64,000 nt of DNA from Massilia soli (lineage in GTDB: Bacteria; Pseudomonadota; Gammaproteobacteria; Burkholderiales; Burkholderiaceae_D). This document shows positions 41,458-50,235 of this stretch, piece after piece (position 1 is the first letter of the stretch; each line of letters opens with the position of its first letter). The notes beneath the pieces are model-generated. The model was not told the origin of the DNA. It was given only the letters and a program-made list of their open reading frames with translations, and made no database searches. The translations under genes were made by a program, and so were the position numbers. The DNA lies in the NCBI RefSeq assembly GCF_016809835.1, contig NZ_JAFBIL020000006.1:1-64000 (forward strand). Direction: 5' to 3'.

Positions 41458-43545
41458 TTAGCCCACTGTCCCGACAATCGACACTTCGCGGTTTTCGGGA
41501 ATCTCGTTATACGACAGCACATACAGCCCAGGCGCGAACAGGCGCGCGTAACGCGCCAGCAATGGCCGCACCTGCGGCAGCACCAGCAATAACGGCGGGG
41601 TCTGCTGCTGCTTCATCTGCTCGCGCGCCACCGGCATGTTCAGCTGCAATTGCGACAGCAACTGCGGGTCGATCGGGAAATTGTCGAGCGCGATCTTGCC
41701 GCTCTGGCGCGCCTGGTTCAGCGACCCGAGCAGCATGTTCTCCAGCTCGCCCGACAGGTTGAACGCCGGCATATCCTTCTTCTTGCCGAACAGCTGGGTG
41801 ACGATCTGGCGCCGCAGCGCGCAGCGCACTTCGGCCGCCAGCAGGATCGGGTCCTTGGTCGTTTCCGAGCTGTCGAGCAATGTGGTGGCGATCACCACGA
41901 TATCCTTCAGCGACACGTTCTCGGCCAGCAGCACGCGGAACACCCGCAGCAGCTGGGTGTGGGTCAGCGCCTTGTCGAGCGTGGCGGCCAGCTTCGGCGA
42001 CAGCGCCGTCAGGCGCTCCATCATGGCCGGCACGTCTTCGTGGCGGAACAGGTCGGGCAGATAGTCGCGCACCACTTTCGAGACGTGGGTGGCGATCGCG
42101 CTCGGCGCTTCCACCACCTGGTAGCCAAGGCCCAGCGCATGCGCCTTCTGGTCCGGCGCGATCCACGTCACCGCCATGCCGTAGGCCGGCTCGACGCCCG
42201 GTATGCCGTCCAGCTGGCCGTAGACATTCGGCGACGGAATCGCCATCAGGTGGTCGGGCACCACTTCGGCCTCGGCCACCACGGTGCCGGACAACACGAT
42301 CGTGTATTGGTTCGGACGCAGCGCCAGGTCGTCGCGCACCTGGATCGGCGGCAGCAGCAGGCCCATCGCCTCGGACAGGCTCTGGCGCACACCCTTGATG
42401 CGCTTGGCCAGCGGCTCGCCCTGGGCCGGGTCGACCAGGCCGACCAGCTTGTAGCCGACCGCTACCGACAGCGGCTGCACCGCCGGCAGTTGCTGCCAGT
42501 CGAGTTCGGCCGGACGCTCGTCGCGCAGCGCCGCTTCGATCGCCGCCACCCTGGCGTGGTCGGGCGCCTGCACCCGCGTATGCAGGCGGTAGCCGACATA
42601 GCCGAGCACGGTGGCGAACAGCATGAACATCAGGAACGGCATGCCCGGAATCAGGGCCAGCACCACCATCATGCCGGCCGCCGAGAACAGCACCGACGGC
42701 GAGGCCAGCAGCTGGCCGCCGACCTGCTGCTCGAAGTCGCCCGAATCGCTGATGCGGGTGACCAGTATCGCCGCCGCGGCCGACAGCAGCAGCGCCGGGA
42801 TCTGCGCGACCAGGCCGTCGCCGATGGTCAGCAGCGCGTAGACACGGAACGACTCGCCGAACGACAGGTCGTGCATCAGCGCGCCGATCGCCACGCCGCC
42901 CACCATGTTGATGATCAGGATCAGGATACTGGCGACCGCGTCGCCGCGCACGAACTTGGAGGCGCCGTCCATGGCGCCGTAGAAGTCGGCTTCGGCGGCG
43001 ACGTCGCGGCGCCGCACCTGGGCCTTTTCCTGGTTGATCAGGCCGGCGTTGAGGTCGGCGTCGATCGCCATCTGCTTGCCCGGCAAGGCGTCCAGCGTAA
43101 AGCGCGCCGACACCTCGGAAATCCGTTCGGCGCCCTTGGTCACCACCGCGAAGTTAATGATCATCAAGATGATGAACACCACCAGGCCAACCACGAAGTT
43201 GCCGCCGATGACCACGTTGCCGAACGCTTCGATCACCTGGCCGGCCGCATGGGTGCCTTCATGGCCGTGCAGCAGGACCACCCGGGTCGAGGCCACGTTC
43301 AGCGTCAGCCTGAGCATCGTGGTGCCCAGGATCACGCTCGGGAACACCGAGAAGTCGAGCGGCCGCTTGGCCGACACGCTGACCAGGATCACGATCAGCG
43401 CCAGCACGATGTTGAAGGTGAACAGCACGTCCAGCAGCACCGGCGGCAGCGGCAGGATGATCATCGCCATGATGACCATCAGGAAGACCGGGGTGGCGTA
43501 CTTGTGGCGCTTTAACTCGCCGAGCATGGTGTTGAAAAAACTCAT
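41458..43545 (-). CDS. flhA: Flagellar export gate protein FlhA
   Basis: Encodes 695 residues, the usual length. The N-terminal half has eight membrane segments (ATPVFLMVIMAMIILPLPPV, then NIVLALIVILVSVSAKRPLD) and the conserved FHIPEP region LGTTMLRLTLNVASTR. The cytoplasmic half (from about 360) docks FlgN, FliT and FliS with cargo. It forms the nonameric gate ring of the export apparatus with FlhB. It starts inside the end of flhB (4-bp overlap). The stop region has been duplicated downstream, but this copy is intact. Confidence 0.97.
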   Translation of the reverse strand: MSFFNTMLGELKRHKYATPVFLMVIMAMIILPLPPVLLDVLFTFNIVLALIVILVSVSAKRPLDFSVFPSVILGTTMLRLTLNVASTRVVLLHGHEGTHAAGQVIEAFGNVVIGGNFVVGLVVFIILMIINFAVVTKGAERISEVSARFTLDALPGKQMAIDADLNAGLINQEKAQVRRRDVAAEADFYGAMDGASKFVRGDAVASILILIINMVGGVAIGALMHDLSFGESFRVYALLTIGDGLVAQIPALLLSAAAAILVTRISDSGDFEQQVGGQLLASPSVLFSAAGMMVVLALIPGMPFLMFMLFATVLGYVGYRLHTRVQAPDHARVAAIEAALRDERPAELDWQQLPAVQPLSVAVGYKLVGLVDPAQGEPLAKRIKGVRQSLSEAMGLLLPPIQVRDDLALRPNQYTIVLSGTVVAEAEVVPDHLMAIPSPNVYGQLDGIPGVEPAYGMAVTWIAPDQKAHALGLGYQVVEAPSAIATHVSKVVRDYLPDLFRHEDVPAMMERLTALSPKLAATLDKALTHTQLLRVFRVLLAENVSLKDIVVIATTLLDSSETTKDPILLAAEVRCALRRQIVTQLFGKKKDMPAFNLSGELENMLLGSLNQARQSGKIALDNFPIDPQLLSQLQLNMPVAREQMKQQQTPPLLLVLPQVRPLLARYARLFAPGLYVLSYNEIPENREVSIVGTVG

Positions 43546-44681
43546 GACGCTGGAACCTCACTCAGGTGAGATGGCACCGCCATCTCATTGGGAAAACGTG
43601 GCGGCGCGGTGCGCCGGCCGGAACGGAAAGCATTCAGCTGTAAAACGTAATTCAGCACTTGCGACACCGCCTGGTACAGCGGGGCGGGAATCTGCTGCTG
43701 CACCTGGCTGGTGTTGTAGATCGCGCGCGCCAGCGGCGGCAGCTCGAGCGTCTCGATATTGTGTTTCTTCGCCACCTCGCGGATGAACAGCGCCATCTCG
43801 TCGAGCCCCTTGGCCACCACGAACGGCGCCTCGGCGCGGTTGGCATCGTACTTCAGCGCCACCGCGTAGTGCTGCGGGTTGACGATCACCACGTCGGCAG
43901 TGGGCACCGTCTTGTTGACGCTGCGCCGCGCCATCTGCTGCTGCAACTGGCGGATGCGCTGCTTGACTTCGGGCTTGCCTTCGCTGCTCTTGTGTTCTTC
44001 CTTGATGTCCTGCTTGCTCATGCGCTGGTTCTTGGCGAACAGGAAAGCCTGCACCGGCACGTCAACGATGGCAAACAGCAGGAACACCATGCACATCGCC
44101 ATCAGGCCATCGAACATCAGGCCGGCGCCATTGATGATCGCATCGGTCAGCGTCATCTTTTGCAACTCGACAAAGGCGCGCATGCCCGACTCGCTGGTAT
44201 TCCATAACACGAAGCCCAGCGCCACCGCCTTGCCGACCGAGGTGGCCACGCCGATCCAGTGCTTGCTGGTGCCCAGGTTGCCCAGGTTCTTGGCCGGCGA
44301 CAGCCGTTCCATCTTGGGCATCCAGTGCTTGGTGGTGATTACCCAGCCGCCCGGGATCAGGGCGCCGATCGACACCGCGAACGGGATCAGCGCCAGCGGC
44401 AGCAGCATCTGCACCAGCAGCATCATCGAATCGGCAAACACCGTCGACATCACGTTTTCCATGGCGCCTTCGGCGCCCATCGGCACGAACACCAGCTTGA
44501 ACAAGGCCTGGAACGATTCGAGATAGGCCGGCAAGAACAGCGTAAACACCTTCAGGCTGACCAGGATGCCGACCGCGGTGGCGAGGTCGCGCGAACGCAC
44601 CACCTGGCCTTCGTCGCGCGCCTTCTTGAGCTTCTGGTGGGAAGCCTTTTCGCTTTTGTCGCCGGTGCTGGTCTCAGCCAC
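43542..44681 (-). CDS. flhB: Flagellar export switch protein FlhB
   Basis: Encodes 379 residues with four membrane helices and a cytoplasmic tail. The autocleavage motif is NPQH at residues 268-271, where most FlhB proteins have NPTH. The key Asn-Pro and His are kept, so cleavage and the switch from hook to filament substrates are probably still possible. FliK (at 55787, and perhaps 39679) acts on this domain. The 5' end overlaps fliR by 8 bp. Confidence 0.97.
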   Translation of the reverse strand: MAETSTGDKSEKASHQKLKKARDEGQVVRSRDLATAVGILVSLKVFTLFLPAYLESFQALFKLVFVPMGAEGAMENVMSTVFADSMMLLVQMLLPLALIPFAVSIGALIPGGWVITTKHWMPKMERLSPAKNLGNLGTSKHWIGVATSVGKAVALGFVLWNTSESGMRAFVELQKMTLTDAIINGAGLMFDGLMAMCMVFLLFAIVDVPVQAFLFAKNQRMSKQDIKEEHKSSEGKPEVKQRIRQLQQQMARRSVNKTVPTADVVIVNPQHYAVALKYDANRAEAPFVVAKGLDEMALFIREVAKKHNIETLELPPLARAIYNTSQVQQQIPAPLYQAVSQVLNYVLQLNAFRSGRRTAPPRFPNEMAVPSHLSEVPAS

Positions 44682-45450
44682 GGGCCGCTCCCATCTGCTG
44701 GCGCAGCATGTCCAGCACCTGGTTGGTCATCGCCATGTAATGCTCGGGCAGGAAGTGCACCACCTGGATCAGCATCAGCAGGCCGAACAAGGTGGTCAGC
44801 GAGAAGCCCAGCGAAAACAGGTTCAGCGCCGGGGCGACCCGGTTCAGGAAGCCGAAGCCGATCTGCACCACCAGGGTCGAGAACACAATCGGCAGCGCCA
44901 GCAGCATGCCGGCCGAAAAAATCCAGGCCGCGTTGAATGCCACCGCGTTGAGCAGCAGCGGGCCGTAGCCCTGCCCCACCGGCCAGGCCTTGAAACTGGC
45001 GCCCATCACGCCGGCCAGCACCAGGTGGCCGTCGATCGAGAAGAACACCAGGATCGCCAGCATCGTCAGCAGGATCGACACCACGTCCGAGGACGAGCCG
45101 TTGACCGGGTCGTTCATCTGGGCCATCGCAAAACCGATCTGCGACGACACCAGGTAACCGACCAGTGAAATGACCGCCATCGAAAAATGCAGCGCCAGCC
45201 CGATCACGCCGCCGATCACGGCCTGCTCGATCGTCGCCACCACGCCCAGCATCGAGAACGGGTCGATGTCGGTGTTGCCGGAGGTGACCGGCAGCAGCAG
45301 GAAGGCCAGCACCAGCGACAGCAGCACCCGCACCGGCATCGGCACCATGGCGTCGCCGATGATCGGCGCGGCCGACAGCAGCGCGAGGTTGCGCACGAAC
45401 GGCCACCACAGCGCGTTCAGCAAGGGCAGCAGGTAGCCGGCCAGCTCCAT
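44674..45450 (-). CDS. fliR: Flagellar export protein FliR
   Basis: Encodes 258 residues with about six membrane helices and typical segments FVRNLALLSAAPIIGD, SLVGYLVSSQIGFAMAQMND and FSLGFSLTTLFGLLMLIQ. It forms the export gate core with FliP and FliQ in the inner membrane. It follows fliQ by 6 bp and overlaps flhB. Confidence 0.96.
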   Translation of the reverse strand: MELAGYLLPLLNALWWPFVRNLALLSAAPIIGDAMVPMPVRVLLSLVLAFLLLPVTSGNTDIDPFSMLGVVATIEQAVIGGVIGLALHFSMAVISLVGYLVSSQIGFAMAQMNDPVNGSSSDVVSILLTMLAILVFFSIDGHLVLAGVMGASFKAWPVGQGYGPLLLNAVAFNAAWIFSAGMLLALPIVFSTLVVQIGFGFLNRVAPALNLFSLGFSLTTLFGLLMLIQVVHFLPEHYMAMTNQVLDMLRQQMGAARG

Positions 45451-45456
45451 GCGCCG

Positions 45457-45726
45457 CTAGCCGACCAGCACGGCGGCGCGCCGGAACACCGACACGCAAT
45501 AGTCCATCAGGTAGCCGGTCATCCAGTGGCCGGCCAGGATCACCGCCATCAGCGTCACCAGCAGACGCGGCAGGAAGCTCAGCGTCTGTTCGTTGATCTG
45601 GGTGGCGGCCTGGAACAGCGCCACGATCAGGCCGGTGATCAGGCCCGGCACCACCAGCACCAGCACCAGCAGCATCACCACCTGCAGGGCGCCGGTGACC
45701 AGTTCGACTGCGATTTCGGGTGTCAT
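45457..45726 (-). CDS. fliQ: Flagellar export protein FliQ
   Basis: Encodes 89 residues in a two-helix hairpin (LQVVMLLVLVLVVPGLITGL and VTLMAVILAGHWMTGYLMDY) with the family's LIVALFQAATQINEQTL loop. It packs around FliP in the export gate. Length is exactly typical. It lies 13 bp after fliP. Confidence 0.96.
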   Translation of the reverse strand: MTPEIAVELVTGALQVVMLLVLVLVVPGLITGLIVALFQAATQINEQTLSFLPRLLVTLMAVILAGHWMTGYLMDYCVSVFRRAAVLVG

Positions 45727-45739
45727 GCGAAGTCCCCCG

Positions 45740-46501
45740 TCAATAAGCGCGGATCGAGCCGACCAGCGTGCTGACGGTCAGCGTCCAGCCGTCCACCAGC
45801 ACGAACAGCAGCAGCTTGAACGGCAGCGAGATCACCAGCGGCGACAGCATCATCATGCCCATCGCCATCAGCACCGACGATACCACCAGGTCGATGATCA
45901 AAAACGGAATGAACAGCATGGCGCCGATCTGGAACGCGGTCTTCAGTTCCGACAGCACGAACGCGGCCAGCTTGACGGTGAACGCGCGCTGCTGCGGCGC
46001 CAGCGCAGCCGGCTCGCCGGCCAGCTGCGCGACCTGGGCCAGCGCGGCCTTGGACGTTTGCGCCAGCATGAAGTTCGAAACCGGCACTTCGGCGATCTTC
46101 AGCGCATCGACCATGCCGATCTGGTCCTTGTCGTAGGGCAGGAAGGCGTCGCGCCAGACGGCGTCGCCGACCGGGCGCATGACCAGCAGGGTCAGGATCA
46201 GCGCGACCCCGGTAATCACCCGGTTCGGCAAGCCCTGCTGCAGGCCGAGGGCCTGGCGCAGCAAGGACAGCACGATCACGAAGCGGGTGAAGCTGGTCAT
46301 CATCATGACCATGATGGGCAGCAAGCCCAGCAGGGTCATCAGGACCAGGATCTGCGACTTGACGGTCAGGTCGGTCTTGGCGCCGGGGATCACGCCGGCC
46401 AGCAAGTCCTGGGCCGAGGCCGGGGCGCAGGCGAGCGCCAGCACGGCTGCCAGCGCGGCGCCCAGCGCCAGCGCCGGCCGGCCGCCGAAACGGTTGGTCA
46501 T
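45740..46501 (-). CDS. fliP: Flagellar export protein FliP
   Basis: Encodes 253 residues. A cleavable signal peptide (ending ASAQD) is followed by the FliP family core MTSFTRFVIVLSLLRQALG with GLQQGLPNRVITGVALIL, and the C-terminal LIIDLVVSSVLMAMGMMMLS. It makes the pentameric gate. fliN overlaps its start by 4 bp. No fliO lies between fliN and fliP, unlike in primary flagellar operons. Confidence 0.97.
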   Translation of the reverse strand: MTNRFGGRPALALGAALAAVLALACAPASAQDLLAGVIPGAKTDLTVKSQILVLMTLLGLLPIMVMMMTSFTRFVIVLSLLRQALGLQQGLPNRVITGVALILTLLVMRPVGDAVWRDAFLPYDKDQIGMVDALKIAEVPVSNFMLAQTSKAALAQVAQLAGEPAALAPQQRAFTVKLAAFVLSELKTAFQIGAMLFIPFLIIDLVVSSVLMAMGMMMLSPLVISLPFKLLLFVLVDGWTLTVSTLVGSIRAY

Positions 46502-46878
46502 GACGAGAGCAGGTCCAGGTTGAGTCCGTCGAGATCGATCACCTTCAGGCCGTACTGTTCGCCGGCGACCACGACTTCGGCGCGGCCGATCGGGGTGCCA
46601 TTGACCTTGATCACCAGCGGCTCGCCGGCGAGCGCGTCGAGCGCGATCACCGAGGCCGGGCCGATCGACATCAGTTCATGCAGCGAAATGCGCGCCGAGC
46701 CCACCTCGAGGGTCAGGGTGACCGGAATCTTGCGCATCATCTGCGGCAGGTCGCGCGCGCGGCGCGCGTTGCCGGAACGGGTGTCGCCGGGCACCGCGGC
46801 CGGCTCGTCGATGATCATGTCGTCGTCGATGGCGTCGTCCAGTTCCTGGCCCGGCAGTGCGTTCTGGTTGATGTTCAT
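46498..46878 (-). CDS. fliN: Flagellar motor switch protein FliN
   Basis: Encodes 126 residues. The acidic N-terminus is followed by a SpoA domain: MMRKIPVTLTLEVGSARISL, ELMSIGPASVIALDALAGEP, IKVNGTPIGRAEVVVAGEQY, GLKVIDL. It forms the lower C-ring with FliM and binds FliH. Its start overlaps the fliM stop by one base. Length fits short FliN proteins. Confidence 0.95.
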   Translation of the reverse strand: MNINQNALPGQELDDAIDDDMIIDEPAAVPGDTRSGNARRARDLPQMMRKIPVTLTLEVGSARISLHELMSIGPASVIALDALAGEPLVIKVNGTPIGRAEVVVAGEQYGLKVIDLDGLNLDLLSS

Positions 46879-47756
46879 TATTCGCTGTCTTCAAAAGAGG
46901 TTAAACAGAGCGTGCCCTTGCTTTCCGATACGGCCGCGGTAAACAGCGGCGATTCGTCGAGCAGAACCTGGGCACGGCCGAGGCTGACCGGGATGATATC
47001 CCCTAGTTTCAGCGCAAACAGCGTTTCCAGGGTGATTTCCTTGCTGACCAGGCGGCCATCGAGGCGCACCTGCAACGTCGACCCGAGCGCCACGGCGGCG
47101 CGCTCGGTGCGCTCGCGCAGCCGTTCCGGCGCCAGGCCCTGCAGCACGGCTGCCATCATCGTCTGATCCAGGCTGATCCAGTAAATAAGCGGGTCACCGC
47201 TGTGAATGTCGCGCAAGGTCACCGCCACGGTCCAGCTGCCGGCAGCCGGCGCCAGCGTCGGGCGCGCCTGCACAGGCACGGCTGCGGCCGCCGCGGCTTC
47301 CCCCTGGCCTGCGCGCTGCAGGTTGGCGGCCACCCGCTGGGCCAGCGCGGCGCAAGTCTGTTGTCCCAAAACAACAGCGAGCCGCTCCTCTGTCGCGGTT
47401 ATTTTGACGGTCGCCGGGTCCGGCGCCGGCGTCGGCGCCTGGCCGCGGCGGCCGTAACGGTAATTCAGGATCGACAGCAAACCGGGACGGCCGATCGAAA
47501 AGGCCAGGCCGCCGGCGCCGCTCGCATAGCCGAGCCAACGGCCAGCCAGGCCAGGTTCCGGGGTGCGCACGAAGGCGACGGTCAGCAGCTGGAACGCTTC
47601 CCAATAGCGGCGCGCGCCCGCCACGCGCATGGCCGCGGCCAGGTCGTCGGCGAGCTGGGCGGCAAACTGCGGCAGCAAGTGGACCGGCCGCCCGAGCAGG
47701 CAGGGGTCAAGCACCTGATGTTGCTGTGCGGCAGTTGTAGAGTTTACTGTGGGCAT
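46878..47756 (-). CDS. fliM: FliM-like motor switch protein without CheY-binding peptide
   Basis: Encodes 292 residues from the ATG at 47756. The C-terminal SpoA domain (LQVRLDGRLVSKEITLETLF, ALKLGDIIPVSLGR) and middle domain fit the FliM/LfiM family. The N-terminus begins MPTVNSTTAAQQHQVLDPCL and has no LSQ-EIDALL-like motif, the CheY-P docking site of standard FliM, and no upstream in-frame start supplies one. It is also shorter than typical FliM (about 330). Lateral motors may respond to CheY poorly or otherwise. It heads the minus-strand operon. Confidence 0.85.
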   Translation of the reverse strand: MPTVNSTTAAQQHQVLDPCLLGRPVHLLPQFAAQLADDLAAAMRVAGARRYWEAFQLLTVAFVRTPEPGLAGRWLGYASGAGGLAFSIGRPGLLSILNYRYGRRGQAPTPAPDPATVKITATEERLAVVLGQQTCAALAQRVAANLQRAGQGEAAAAAAVPVQARPTLAPAAGSWTVAVTLRDIHSGDPLIYWISLDQTMMAAVLQGLAPERLRERTERAAVALGSTLQVRLDGRLVSKEITLETLFALKLGDIIPVSLGRAQVLLDESPLFTAAVSESKGTLCLTSFEDSE

Positions 47757-48167
47757 CGGTGATTGCTTTCCGAACGTGGCAAAGTGGGCAACTCTTTGTT
47801 TTATTGGAGAAAACAGTATAGCAGAGGCATTTTCGCGCAGTGAACAAAATTTCCACTTGGCACTACATTTTCCGTAGGGTAATATCAAACGCGATAAAGT
47901 GACGGACAGAAACTTCCAGAAGTAACATTTTGCTATGAACGATGGCCACTGGGCAAAGTCCGATGCAGTAATCAATAGACTATGTAGAAACGTGTTGGAT
48001 TTTACCTACTCAGCGGCAATTATTTTCCGTATAAAAACATTTTTTGATGTGCGTCGCATTGCCCAGGCCTCACACTTGCGGTTTCCCCGTCGAGTTTGTT
48101 TCCGGGAAGATAAACTAGCGATAACCAATTGATTATTAACATAATTACCACTGCAGGGAAACATACC
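47757..48167. promoter_or_regulatory. Divergent control region between fliM and fliE operons
   Basis: A 411-bp AT-rich region that must drive both early flagellar operons. I see no gene in it. In many Flag-2 loci a lafK-type activator gene sits here; none is present. The AGGGAAACATACC before fliE supplies the ribosome site. A sigma-54-like TGGCAC-N5-TTTC at 47858 fails at the -12 GC. Confidence 0.5.
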
Positions 48168-48530
48168 ATGGAAGTTGGAAAAACGACAGCGAATGACTTT
48201 GCGAGCCTGATCAAGGCGGACCTGGCAGCGCTTGCCAACGACGCTGGCAACCTTGCCAACAGCGCGGTCATGCCGGCCGCGCCGGTATCTAACCAGGTCC
48301 TTCCGGCTGGTTTCTCGTTTACGCAGAGTATGAAAGATGCGCTGGGCAGCGTGAATGCCGAAGACAGCGCCGCCGGCATCCGCATGGCCGATGTCGACAG
48401 CGGCAAGAGCGACGACCTGGTCGGCGCGATGCTTGCCAGCCAACAGGCCAACCTTTCGTTCTCGATGCTGATGCAGGTGCGTAACAAGGTCATGGGCGCG
48501 GTCGACGAGCTGATCAAGTTGCCGGTCTGA
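48168..48530 (+). CDS. fliE: Flagellar hook-basal body protein FliE
   Basis: Encodes 120 residues. FTQSMKDALGSVNAEDSAAG and NLSFSMLMQVRNKVMGAVDE are the FliE core and C-terminal helix. It joins the MS ring to the rod. It is the first gene of the long plus-strand operon, 13 bp before fliF. The ATG at 48168 is chosen because of GGGAAAC upstream and homology start. Confidence 0.94.
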   Translation: MEVGKTTANDFASLIKADLAALANDAGNLANSAVMPAAPVSNQVLPAGFSFTQSMKDALGSVNAEDSAAGIRMADVDSGKSDDLVGAMLASQQANLSFSMLMQVRNKVMGAVDELIKLPV

Positions 48531-48543
48531 CCAGGAAGACACC

Positions 48544-50235
48544 GTGATCAACACCCTCAAATCCACGTTCGCCGGCAAGGGCTTCGGCAAGATGCCGGCC
48601 ATGCCGGAGGCGCTGCGCAACAACCTGGCGCCGATGCTGGTGCTGGCGATCGGCATCACCGCCGCCGTCATGATGTATATCTGGAGCGACCAGAGCAGCT
48701 ACAAGCCGGTGTTCGGCGCGCGCGAGAAAGTCGCCGCCAGCGACATGATGACGGTGCTCGACGCCGAACAGATTCCATACCGCCTGCACCCGGAAAGCGG
48801 CCAGCTGCTGGTGCCGGACGCGATGCTGGGCAAGGTCCGCATGCTGCTGGCCTCGAAAGGCGTCACCGCCCAGCTGCCGGCCGGCCTCGAACTGATGGAC
48901 AAGAACGACCCGCTGGGCGTGTCGCAGTTTGTGCAGGACGTGCGCTTCCGCCGCGGCCTTGAAGGCGAACTGGCGCAAAGCATCCTGTCGCTCGACGCGA
49001 TCGCCTCGGCCCGGGTGCACCTGTCGATCGCCCGCTCGACCTCGTTCATCGCCTCCGACGGCGAGAAGTCGTCGGCCTCGGTGGTGGTGGCGGTCAAGCC
49101 GGGCCGCGCCCTGTCGAACGAGCAGATCGCCGCGATCATCAACATGGTCGCCGGCAGCGTCTCGACCCTGGCGCCCGAGCGCGTCAGCCTGGTCGACCAG
49201 GGCGGCAACTACCTGTCCTCGCGCATCGACCTGTCCGAAGGCTTCGACGGCGCCAACCAGGGCGACGCCAACGCCAAGCGCATCACCGACGGCGTGCGCG
49301 CCAACGTCAATGAACTGCTCGGTCCGGTACTGGGCTCGGCCAACTTCAAGCTCAGCGTCACCGCCGACATCGACAACGACAAGGTCGAGGAAACTTCGGA
49401 AAAGTACGGCGAAGCCCCGAAAGTGACCAGCGAAGCGATGCGCGAAGAGCTGGAAAAGAACCGCATGGCGCTGGGCGTCCCGGGCACCCTGTCGAACCGC
49501 CCGCCGCAGGCCGAGGCGGCCGCCGGCGACGATGGCAAGCCGGCCGACGATGGCAGCGCGCGCAAGAACGCCACCACCCGTCAATACGCCTACGACCGCA
49601 ACATCACCCAGATCAAGCGCAGCCGCGGCCGCCTCAAGAAGCTCAGCGTCGCCGTCGTGCTCAACAACAGCTCGGCGCCGGGCAAGGCTGGCTGGACCGC
49701 CGCCGAACTGGCGTCGTTCGACAACATCCTGCGCAGCGGCCTGGGCATCGACGCCGCGCGCGGCGACGTGCTGGCGGTGTCCGCCCTGGCCTTCCCGAAG
49801 CCAAGCGCCCCGGTCCAGTGGTGGGAAGAGCGCGACACCATCGTCGACATCAGCAGCTGGGTACTCTGGCTGGTCGGCGCGATCCTGGCCTACTTCCTGC
49901 TGGCCCGCCCGCTGCTGCGCATGCTCGGTTCACGCTTCACCGCCCAGCCGGCCCCGGCCGGCGCCGCTGCCGCGCTGGCCGCCCCTGGCGGCGCTGCCGC
50001 CGCGCTCGGCGCGCCTGCGCTGGCTGACGGCGGCGTGGCCGCCGCCGGCGCGGTGCCGGCGCTGCCGACCCCGATGACGGTAGTGCCGCTGCTGGAAAAT
50101 TACGACCTGCCACCGTCCGGTTCGGCAGTCGATGTGATGGTCGACCACTTGAAGGTCCTGGCCGGCAAAGAGCCGGAACGGGTTGCGGAAGTCGTCAAAC
50201 AATGGATGCAGAAAAATGGCCGAACTGAACACTAA
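48544..50235 (+). CDS. fliF: Flagellar MS-ring protein FliF
   Basis: Encodes 563 residues (GTG start). A membrane helix at about 29-47 leads into the ring-building YscJ/FliF domains (VSQFVQDVRFRRGLEGELAQ, SVSTLAPERVSLVDQGGNYL). A second helix is near 435-455 (SWVLWLVGAILAYFLLARPL). The C-terminal tail (ends WMQKNGRTEH) binds FliG. fliG starts inside its end with a 20-bp overlap. Confidence 0.97.
   Translation: MINTLKSTFAGKGFGKMPAMPEALRNNLAPMLVLAIGITAAVMMYIWSDQSSYKPVFGAREKVAASDMMTVLDAEQIPYRLHPESGQLLVPDAMLGKVRMLLASKGVTAQLPAGLELMDKNDPLGVSQFVQDVRFRRGLEGELAQSILSLDAIASARVHLSIARSTSFIASDGEKSSASVVVAVKPGRALSNEQIAAIINMVAGSVSTLAPERVSLVDQGGNYLSSRIDLSEGFDGANQGDANAKRITDGVRANVNELLGPVLGSANFKLSVTADIDNDKVEETSEKYGEAPKVTSEAMREELEKNRMALGVPGTLSNRPPQAEAAAGDDGKPADDGSARKNATTRQYAYDRNITQIKRSRGRLKKLSVAVVLNNSSAPGKAGWTAAELASFDNILRSGLGIDAARGDVLAVSALAFPKPSAPVQWWEERDTIVDISSWVLWLVGAILAYFLLARPLLRMLGSRFTAQPAPAGAAAALAAPGGAAAALGAPALADGGVAAAGAVPALPTPMTVVPLLENYDLPPSGSAVDVMVDHLKVLAGKEPERVAEVVKQWMQKNGRTEH

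Noticed and set aside
41650-43515. Long open frame (621 codons) opposite flhA
   Set aside because: His/Arg/Gln-rich antisense shadow of flhA caused by GC-rich third positions; flhA is intact on the other strand.
47858-47872. Sigma-54-like promoter in the fliM-fliE gap
   Set aside because: TGGCAC-N5-TTTC has the -24 element but lacks the GC of the -12 element, and it is about 300 bp from fliE.
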